From assembly GCF_000373765.1 (NCBI RefSeq), contig NZ_KB892388.1, positions 1-64,000 of the forward strand: 64,000 bases of DNA, read 5' to 3'. Below, piece after piece: positions 58,127-64,000 of this stretch. This DNA is from Legionella shakespearei DSM 23087 (GTDB lineage: Bacteria; Pseudomonadota; Gammaproteobacteria; Legionellales; Legionellaceae). A model generated the notes under the pieces. That model was not told the DNA's origin. It saw nothing but the letters and a program-made list of their open reading frames with translations, and did no database searches. The translations under genes and the position numbers were made by a program. The first letter of the stretch is position 1. Every line of letters begins with the position of its first letter.

Positions 58127-59073
58127 TATTTTTTCCCCGCCATTTCATTATCGTAACAGTCTACAATTTTGGAAACCAGAGGATGCCTGACCACCTCACG
58201 GCTGCTAAAAGTATGAATGCTTATATCTGGTATATTTTGAAACAGATCCAAAGCATGAGCAAGTCCTGAATCCGTTCCTTTCGGTAAGTCTACTTGAGTG
58301 ACGTCACCAGTCACTACTGTTTTTGACCCAAAGCCCATGCGCGTCAGGAACATTTTCATTTGCATGACCGTAGTGTTTTGCGCTTCATCAAGAATGATAA
58401 AGGATTCATTAAGCGTTCTACCGCGCATGAAGGCCAGGGGTAATACTTCAATGATGTCACTTTGAATCATTTTCTGTGTTTCTTTAAAGCCAATCATTTC
58501 GTACAAGGCGTCATAAACTGGTCGCAAATAGGGGAGTACTTTTTCCACCAGATCACCAGGAAGAAACCCAAGCTTCTCTCCCGCCTCAACCGCAGGCCTT
58601 ACAAAAATAAGCCTTTGCACTTCGCCTTTTTCAAAGCTTTCTATGGCTTTTGATACAGCAAGATAGGTTTTACCAGTGCCAGCAGGACCTACGGCAAAGG
58701 TGATGTCGTATTTATCTATAGAATCAAGAAAGGCTGCCTGCTTGTTATTGCGGGCAGAAATGGATTTGCGAGATAATTTTATATGATGAGTCATCGCTTT
58801 TTGGTAATCCTCGTTGATTAATCCACGTATGGTGGCGGTTGTGACAGGGTTTTTACATAAAGGGTAAAGCTGTTTTAAGATATCCTTCACCTCAGCAAAA
58901 TGGTGCGCTGAATGGCCATATAGCTGAATGGTATGATGTTTGATTTTAATCGTCAGTTTAAAGTGTTCTTCAAGAAATGTTAAGTTGCTATGCAGCACGC
59001 CACACAGGTTTGCCAGCTCCTGGTTACTAAGGAGAGGTAATTTTACGATTTCGCGGTTCAGTGTACTGCTCAA
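58126..59073 (-). CDS. ybeZ: PhoH-like ATPase YbeZ
   Basis: The 315-residue PhoH-family ATPase has Walker A GPAGTGKT (129-136) and Walker B FIILDEAQN. It works with YbeY in rRNA processing. The start is TTG at 59073 with no good ribosome site; no better ATG is near. It is the first gene of the array running to cpxA. Its upstream gap is full of palindromic repeats, and its promoter lies in the last bases before 59100. Confidence 0.9.
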   Translation of the reverse strand: MSSTLNREIVKLPLLSNQELANLCGVLHSNLTFLEEHFKLTIKIKHHTIQLYGHSAHHFAEVKDILKQLYPLCKNPVTTATIRGLINEDYQKAMTHHIKLSRKSISARNNKQAAFLDSIDKYDITFAVGPAGTGKTYLAVSKAIESFEKGEVQRLIFVRPAVEAGEKLGFLPGDLVEKVLPYLRPVYDALYEMIGFKETQKMIQSDIIEVLPLAFMRGRTLNESFIILDEAQNTTVMQMKMFLTRMGFGSKTVVTGDVTQVDLPKGTDSGLAHALDLFQNIPDISIHTFSSREVVRHPLVSKIVDCYDNEMAGKK

Positions 59074-59217
59074 TGGATTTATTTAATTACTAAACATATA
59101 TTAAGAATATGCAAATCTGTTCGTTTCTGCAAGTTATTGTGTCAATTACTGACAAGATGTATGGACTAAAATTTGGAAGGTTCTGACTTGGAACACTGCC
59201 ATTAAATTAAGGAATTC

Positions 59218-59300
59218 CGCCGTCCCGCGGCCTGTCCGCGGGATCCAGGAATCTCACTCCGAACTTAGATCTCTGGATACCGCGGACAAGCCGCGGTACG
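59218..59300. repeat. family E palindrome (CCGCGG-rich)
   Basis: CCGTCCCGCGGCCTGTCCGCGG and its imperfect inverse CCGCGGACAAGCCGCGGTACGG are separated by about 40 bases (ATCCAGGAATCTC side to TCTCTGGAT side, itself inverted). It is the only copy in the window and lies within the larger composite. Confidence 0.8.
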
Positions 59301-59312
59301 GTGGAGTAGCGC

Positions 59313-59522
59313 TTAACTTAACGTGAGTTTCGGATAAGAACGTTGTTTTATCCAGTCGTTACTTCGATGCCGTTCGGGCTGAGGAGAGGCGGTAGCCTCG
59401 TCTCGAAGCTTTAGCACCCTGCCAAGGCTTCGAGACAGCGCTATCGCGCTTCCTCAGCCCGAACGGATCGAGGTAAACACTGGATAAAACAACGTTCTTA
59501 TCCGAAACTCACGTTAACTTAA
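59313..59522. repeat. family D palindromic element, copy 3 (inverted core)
   Basis: The outer arms begin TTAACTTAACGTGAGTTTCGG as in the copy at 16772. The core is reversed: GAGGAGAGGCGGTAGCC comes first and GCGCTATCGCGCTTCC last. The core can therefore be present in either orientation relative to like outer arms. Confidence 0.88.
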
Positions 59523-59648
59523 TGGCAGTGCTGACTTGGAGCAGAGTAGAATCGCTAAAATACTATAAATTTATGTACAATTAATGCTATACATCTTGTC
59601 CAACAATGATACAATAAGCGCTCATTAACTAAAATCTGTTGTACTCAA

Positions 59649-61742
59649 ATGCCTATCGGATCAAAAGACAAACACCATCGACGTAAAAGTACGGGTAAAG
59701 AACATCATCGCGACAACCGGATTGTTCACACTGAGGCGGGACAATTTAAATCAACGTCAAATCATCCTGTGCCTGGTGTTATAAAAATGACAGCGCCAGC
59801 TCCAAAGGGAAGGTATGCCATTGCGTCAAGCAGTAATCCGCTGAATGTTAATGTCCCACGATTCTTTCCTCAGCCTGGCGATGGAGGCTTATCAGCCAGT
59901 AATCCGGTATCACCAATAAAGCCTCATGCTTCATTTTCACAGGTTTCTGAAAGAAAGGTAAGTGATGATGTGCATTCGTTAACTCTGACCCGTTCTGATG
60001 GTTCTAAAAGGACATTCCACATATTGTCTCAGCTCACTCTGACTGACAGGGAAGCTCTGGAAAAAGCCCATCCTGATGTAGCAAAGAAAATTACAGGCAA
60101 CAATTCTGATGATGCAGATATTGATATACACAGATTAGGACAAGGTACCTTTTCATTTGTTTCTCTTGCCAAAGATGACAGTGGATTATTTTATGCCGTA
60201 AGGGCTGTCTTAAATGAAAATGAATTACCAAGACAAATCGCTACTGCTAACGCTGATGGCGAGGCTGCATCAAGCCATACCAAAGTACCTGAAATAAAGC
60301 TTAGTGCTTCAGATGACTCTCAGCTTTCTGCTCCACTTATTCCTCTTGTTCCCCGAGGTAAAGTATTGTTAGACACTATGAGTGAAATTGAAGTTCATTC
60401 TGTTTTGAAAAGCCATGGATTGGATGATGCGCTCCTTTTGATAAAAGATGCCGTCGTTGTCCAGAATCCTGATGGAATTCAAATTTATCAGTTTCTTCCT
60501 CTTGCTGATTTGGGCAATGGCATGGATATTATTAATAAAGCCAGTTATCTCGATGTAAAAGACAGGGAGCAACTTTTTTATTATGTATTTCAGAAATTGA
60601 TGCCTTCGATGGTAAAAATACATGCAGCTAATACAGCGATTAATGATATAAAACCGGAAAATACCCTGTTCACTCGTGATGCCCAGGTCTCTTTTTCTGA
60701 TTTTGGTGCTGCTTGTTATCTTGATGATTCAGGTAAATTGAAGGTCACGTCAACATTGAATGATAACCGCTATTTGGCACCTTACAGCGATATGCCAATC
60801 AGTCCAGAGCTAACAAGCAAAAACAGGACTCATCGCCTGATTGAACACAATAAACGAGTACTGCACAGAAATCAGCGTTGTGATTTATGGTCTCTAGGTC
60901 TGACTCTGCTGCAATTTTGGGAACCGGGCATGGTTGAAGAGTTTTATGATGCTGCTATAAATCGCCGCTATGCTCCGCTTCCAACAGCGACTGCAAGCAA
61001 GCCATTAACGCAATTCAGTATGTTTCGCAGAGCGGTTGCTAATGATTATTCAAATCCTGTTCCTGCAATGGTTATCAATACCGATGAAGTCACATCGGAG
61101 CCGATTGTGACTTTCCCTTCAGCTGAACAGGTTATTACTATTTATAAAGAAGAACTTCAACACCATATATTCAACTCTCTGGCCTTTAAAAGGCTGCCGC
61201 AGAACTTCCAGATGCTGTTCAGATCCATGTTGCGTCTGGATGAAGAAATCAACCTGGAAGAATCTTTATGTGATATGTTATCAATCAATTTGCTTTTCAC
61301 AAAAGTTGAAGCTGGTGAGGTATCTGAGGCTTTGGATAAAATGCTGAAGTCCAATGGATTGATTGAAGGAGACAGTAGCATCATCTCTCTATTCCATAAA
61401 CTCCAGTCATTTCCCAACAGACGATTTAACCCTGATTTATTAACTGCAATTAAGGGGCAGATGTTGGATTTATCAGAAAAATTACCTGAAACAGCTCCTG
61501 TTTGGCAACTGTTTAAAAGCAGCGCTCCAGCGCGATATATGGATGACGTACTTCCTCTTGTTCTCCAGCTTAAATCATCAAAAGAAAGTAAAGGGGAAAC
61601 GGATTCAGCCAGCTATAAGTATCTGGCCATTATTGAATATTTATGCCATGGTGAATTACCTTATGAAGGCATCTTCAATAGTTTGTCTGATCTTGTTTCT
61701 ACTCTTGAACATAAAGACGTGCCTGTTTTTTCATTAACGTAA
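59649..61742 (+). CDS. eukaryotic-like Ser/Thr protein kinase, candidate Dot/Icm effector
   Basis: The 697-residue protein has a basic, disordered N-terminus (1-110), a kinase domain (about 160-480) and a helical C-terminal region. The Gly-rich loop is LGQGTFSFV (163-171), the catalytic loop is INDIKPENTLF with Asp333 and Asn338, the magnesium motif is DFG (351-353), and CDLWSLGLTL (411-420) forms helix F. The usual AxK lysine appears as Arg185 in YAVRAV, which would be unusual. Legionella kinases of this type (LegK family) are effectors. LegK1 lies near this region in L. pneumophila from memory, but I cannot say it is the orthologue. An extended -10 (TGCTATACA, 59585-59593) precedes it. Confidence 0.78.
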   Translation: MPIGSKDKHHRRKSTGKEHHRDNRIVHTEAGQFKSTSNHPVPGVIKMTAPAPKGRYAIASSSNPLNVNVPRFFPQPGDGGLSASNPVSPIKPHASFSQVSERKVSDDVHSLTLTRSDGSKRTFHILSQLTLTDREALEKAHPDVAKKITGNNSDDADIDIHRLGQGTFSFVSLAKDDSGLFYAVRAVLNENELPRQIATANADGEAASSHTKVPEIKLSASDDSQLSAPLIPLVPRGKVLLDTMSEIEVHSVLKSHGLDDALLLIKDAVVVQNPDGIQIYQFLPLADLGNGMDIINKASYLDVKDREQLFYYVFQKLMPSMVKIHAANTAINDIKPENTLFTRDAQVSFSDFGAACYLDDSGKLKVTSTLNDNRYLAPYSDMPISPELTSKNRTHRLIEHNKRVLHRNQRCDLWSLGLTLLQFWEPGMVEEFYDAAINRRYAPLPTATASKPLTQFSMFRRAVANDYSNPVPAMVINTDEVTSEPIVTFPSAEQVITIYKEELQHHIFNSLAFKRLPQNFQMLFRSMLRLDEEINLEESLCDMLSINLLFTKVEAGEVSEALDKMLKSNGLIEGDSSIISLFHKLQSFPNRRFNPDLLTAIKGQMLDLSEKLPETAPVWQLFKSSAPARYMDDVLPLVLQLKSSKESKGETDSASYKYLAIIEYLCHGELPYEGIFNSLSDLVSTLEHKDVPVFSLT

Positions 61743-61750
61743 AATTTATG

Positions 61751-61781
61751 AGAGCCCTGAAGCAAAATCAGGGCTCTTTGA
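61751..61781 (+). terminator. intrinsic terminator after the kinase gene
   Basis: AGAGCCCTGA (61751-61760) pairs perfectly with TCAGGGCTCT (61768-61777) around AGCAAAA. Only a short TTG follows, so the T-tract is weak, but the stem is perfect and lies 9 bases after the stop. Confidence 0.7.
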
Positions 61782-61836
61782 GCGTTTATTCTTGCATAAA
61801 CATGTTATAATCCTGTTTTTTATTTATTAAGCATTT

Positions 61837-62661
61837 ATGATAGACCTTCATTGCCATAGTTATTTTTCTGACGGAGCGTTAAGCCCTGCGGAATTAATAC
61901 AAAAGGCGCAAAATCAACAGCTTCGCTGTTTGTCTCTTACTGACCATGATACTGTCGCCGGCTATGACGAGTTGATGTCTGCTGCGCAAAATACAGAGAT
62001 TAAAATTATTCATGGTATTGAGCTCAGTGTACGCTGGAAAAAATACGACATTCATATTCTGGGTTATCAAATTGATCATACTCCTGAATTACATGATTTG
62101 ATTCAACATCAAAACCACAGTCGTATAGAAAGGGCGGAGCAAATTGGAGAGTCCTTGCAAAATGTTGGTGTTGAAAATGCCTATGACAAGGCCTGCGAAC
62201 TGGCCGGCCATAAACGAGTGGGACGCCCCCATTTTGCACAGGTTTTGGTTAACGAAGGCAAGAGCCGGGATATGCAAGCAGCATTCAAACAGTTTCTGGG
62301 GCGAGGTAAATGTGGCTATATACCTACACCCTGGATTAGTATTCGGGAAGCTGTAGAGGGAATTGTAAAATCCCATGGCCAGGCAGTAATTGCTCATCCA
62401 CTTAAATATGGATTGACGCGTTCCAAATTGCATGAGTTAATCAATGAGTTTAAGGATGCTGGAGGGACGGGAATAGAGGTTGTTTCAGGTGAAATGAATA
62501 TCACTCAAATCAGGGAAATGGCAGCAACAAGTGTGCGTTTTAATTTGCTCGCCTCTTCCGGTTCAGATTATCATAGTGATACTGCGTCACGGATAAACCT
62601 TGGACGTCAACAACAACTACCAGTAAACTGTACGCCTATTTGGCATGAATGGAACATTTAA
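61837..62661 (+). CDS. rnm: PHP-domain phosphoesterase (RNase AM / YciV)
   Basis: The 274-residue PHP protein has the metal ligands H5, H7 and D12 (DLHCHSYFSD), the LTDHDTVAG block, the VIAHPLKYG block and the GSDYHSD block. E. coli YciV is the 5'-3' exonuclease RNase AM and acts on oligoribonucleotides and the 5' ends of 5S, 16S and 23S rRNA precursors. The gene overlaps yciO and is followed by trpS, a group seen in many gammaproteobacteria. Confidence 0.87.
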   Translation: MIDLHCHSYFSDGALSPAELIQKAQNQQLRCLSLTDHDTVAGYDELMSAAQNTEIKIIHGIELSVRWKKYDIHILGYQIDHTPELHDLIQHQNHSRIERAEQIGESLQNVGVENAYDKACELAGHKRVGRPHFAQVLVNEGKSRDMQAAFKQFLGRGKCGYIPTPWISIREAVEGIVKSHGQAVIAHPLKYGLTRSKLHELINEFKDAGGTGIEVVSGEMNITQIREMAATSVRFNLLASSGSDYHSDTASRINLGRQQQLPVNCTPIWHEWNI

Positions 62662-62672
62662 CAGGGGACTTT

Positions 62673-63293
62673 ATGAGTCAGTTTTTTGCATTACATCCTG
62701 ATAATCCACAAGCTCGCTTGGTGAGAAAAGCTGTATCCATAATTGAGGAAGGTGGATTAATCGTCTATCCAACCGATTCAGGCTATGCGCTTGGTTGCAG
62801 CCTGGGTAATAAATCGGCTTTGGAACGTATCAGAAAACTAAGGCAATTGGATAAAAACCATAATATGACGCTGGTTTGTCGCGATTTATCGCAACTGGGA
62901 ACTTATGCAAAGGTAACTAACCCTATCTTCAGATTGTTGAAAGCATTTACGCCAGGATCTTATACCTTCATTCTGAATGCAACACAGGAAGTGCCGCGAT
63001 TAATGCTGCATCCCAAAAGAAAGACTTTAGGGCTACGAGTTCCGGATAATACGATTACTTTATCCATACTGGAAAGTCTTGAGGCTCCTCTGATGAGTAC
63101 GACTTTAATCCTGCCAGGGGCAAAAGCTCCCTTAAGTGAGCCTGAAGCGATAAAAGATTTATTAGGCAACCAGACCGATTTAATCATTGATGGTGGTAAT
63201 TGTGGCCATGAACCTACTACTGTAGTGGATCTAACCGGAGATTATCCTGTCATTTTAAGAGAGGGAAAAGGCGACCCAGAGCCTTTCAGATAA
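62673..63293 (+). CDS. yciO: Sua5/YciO/YrdC family protein, YciO type
   Basis: The 206-residue protein has the YrdC-type RNA/nucleotide-binding fold: IVYPTDSGYALGC near residue 30, KRKTLGLRVPDN and the C-terminal EPTTVVDLTGDYPVILREGKG. The YciO branch is separate from TsaC, and its role is uncertain. From the ATG at 62673 the protein starts MSQFFALHPDNPQARL, typical of YciO, with an AGGGGAC ribosome site. An upstream ATG at 62649 would overlap rnm and is less likely. Confidence 0.88.
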   Translation: MSQFFALHPDNPQARLVRKAVSIIEEGGLIVYPTDSGYALGCSLGNKSALERIRKLRQLDKNHNMTLVCRDLSQLGTYAKVTNPIFRLLKAFTPGSYTFILNATQEVPRLMLHPKRKTLGLRVPDNTITLSILESLEAPLMSTTLILPGAKAPLSEPEAIKDLLGNQTDLIIDGGNCGHEPTTVVDLTGDYPVILREGKGDPEPFR

Positions 63294-63303
63294 TAAGAAC
63301 AGC

Positions 63304-63381
63304 CTGAATGGCACGTACTTAAGATATTTTGTAGACCGAGCCACGAATCGAGTTAAAAAACCTTAAGAGAGTGCCATTCAG
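63304..63381. repeat. hairpin between yciO and trpS
   Basis: CTGAATGGCAC (63304-63314) pairs perfectly with GTGCCATTCAG (63371-63381), with CTTAAG pairs further in, around a loop of about 40 bases. It lies 32 bases before the trpS ATG. It has no T-tract and is not a T-box. It could be one more dispersed palindrome or a leader structure. Confidence 0.6.
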
Positions 63382-63412
63382 CACAGACTTTAACAACTAT
63401 AAGAGGATATTG

Positions 63413-64000
63413 ATGTCAGCATTATTTACTTCCAATAAACGAGTCGTTTCTGGAATGCGTGTCAGTGGAAGATTACATCTTGGACATTACCATGGTGTAT
63501 TAAAAAACTGGATTAAATTACAACATCAATATGATTGCTTCTTTTTCGCCGCAGATTGGCATGGCTTGACTACCCAGTACGAACATTCAGGCTCAATTGA
63601 AAAACATCTCTGGGATATGATCATTGACTGGTTGGCTTGTGGGGTAAATCCAGGTCTGTCAAAAATATTTATTCAGTCCTGGGTGCCTGAGCATGCGGAA
63701 CTGCATTTACTGCTGTCTATGATTACGCCACTCGGCTGGCTGGAGCGCGTACCTACTTATAAAGATCAGCAAGAAAAACTCAAAGAGAAAGATTTAGCCA
63801 CCTATGGTTTTCTCGGCTATCCCTTATTACAAAGTGCTGATGTCCTGCTCTACCATGCTGATTACGTCCCTGTGGGGGAAGATCAGGTTGCCCATATCGA
63901 ACTGACGCGAGAAATTGCACGTCGTTTCAATCATCTTTACGGCAAAGAACCCAATTTCGAAGAGTTGGCTCATGACGCGATTAAGAAAATGGGTAAAAAG
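63413..64000 (+). CDS. trpS: tryptophan--tRNA ligase, 5' part
   Basis: The first 196 codons of TrpS are present and the gene runs off the end of the window. The ATG at 63413 begins MSALFTSNKRVVSGMRVSGR, then the class I signature HLGHYHG (22-28), a FAADWHGLTT block and the YPLLQSADVLLYHADYVPVGEDQVAHIELTREIARRFN block, all as in bacterial TrpS. AAGAGGATA is the ribosome site. The KMSKS loop lies beyond the window. Confidence 0.93.
   Translation, partial: MSALFTSNKRVVSGMRVSGRLHLGHYHGVLKNWIKLQHQYDCFFFAADWHGLTTQYEHSGSIEKHLWDMIIDWLACGVNPGLSKIFIQSWVPEHAELHLLLSMITPLGWLERVPTYKDQQEKLKEKDLATYGFLGYPLLQSADVLLYHADYVPVGEDQVAHIELTREIARRFNHLYGKEPNFEELAHDAIKKMGKK

Larger units (their letters stand above)
59194..59530. 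mobile_element. composite palindromic element with inverted ends and a direct-repeat flank
   Basis: The element has terminal inverted repeats CACTGCCATTAA (59194-59205) and TTAATGGCAGTG (59519-59530). It is flanked by a perfect 10-base direct repeat, CTGACTTGGA, at 59183-59192 and 59531-59540, as a target duplication would be. Inside it lie a family E palindrome (59218-59300) and a family D element (59313-59522). No open frame of useful size is present, so it would be a non-autonomous element. No transposase is in the window. Confidence 0.65.

Noticed and set aside
63304..63381. T-box riboswitch before trpS
   Set aside because: No T-box sequence, specifier loop or terminator is visible, and T-boxes are not known in gammaproteobacteria.

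Overview
The window is a contiguous stretch of a Legionella chromosome, from a species other than L. pneumophila as far as I can judge. The evidence is an AT-rich gammaproteobacterial core in the gene order I remember for the L. pneumophila lpg1390-1440 region, interleaved with genes typical of Dot/Icm effectors. These are an F-box/choline-kinase-like protein (LicA type), a patatin-like phospholipase (VpdC type), a 1136-residue ankyrin protein, an eukaryotic-like Ser/Thr kinase and several orphan proteins with acidic C-termini. The species is not identifiable from what I can see. No locus was looked up.

Layout: 0.35-10.2 kb is a forward run yceD-rpmF-plsX-fabH-fabD-fabG-acpP-fabF-mltG-tmk-holB-pilZ-tatD (fatty-acid synthesis, then cell-wall and DNA-replication genes; no pabC between fabF and mltG). 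10.5-19.1 kb is accessory: three MFS transporters (one MdfA-like), anmK, and three orphan proteins set among dense palindromic repeats. 19.2-28.0 kb holds the LicA-like gene, a PolB-type exonuclease, an SLT-like lipoprotein, adk-trx, the divergent glpD/glpK pair and gltA. 28.3-35.8 kb is gyrA-serC-aroA-cmk-rpsA, with overlapping or tight junctions. 36.1-45.6 kb is lapA-lapB, a WbpE-like aminotransferase, pyrF, the VpdC-like gene overlapping an SDR gene, a HolD-like protein, a lone pseudopilin, and ubiC-ubiA. 45.6-50.8 kb (minus strand) has a SlyB-like lipoprotein, an exported FAD oxidase, a nucleoside-salvage operon cdd-punA-deoC and a membrane protein. 51.1-59.1 kb (minus strand) has the ankyrin gene and a ybeZ-ybeY-corC-cpxR-cpxA array. 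59.6-64 kb (plus) has the kinase, rnm, yciO and the 5' part of trpS.

The least ordinary structural feature is the intergenic DNA. At least six families of GC-rich palindromic repeats (about 30 to 330 bp) fill most gaps. Several are whole units with conserved loops, found in either orientation. One (59194-59530) has inverted ends and is bracketed by a 10-bp direct repeat, the signature of a small non-autonomous transposable element. Another (26375-26702) nests a 206-bp element that also occurs alone at 20411. One supplies the last codons and stop of ubiA. No transposase is visible in the window, so mobilisation in trans is the obvious hypothesis.

No tRNA, rRNA, CRISPR array or complete insertion sequence was recognised.
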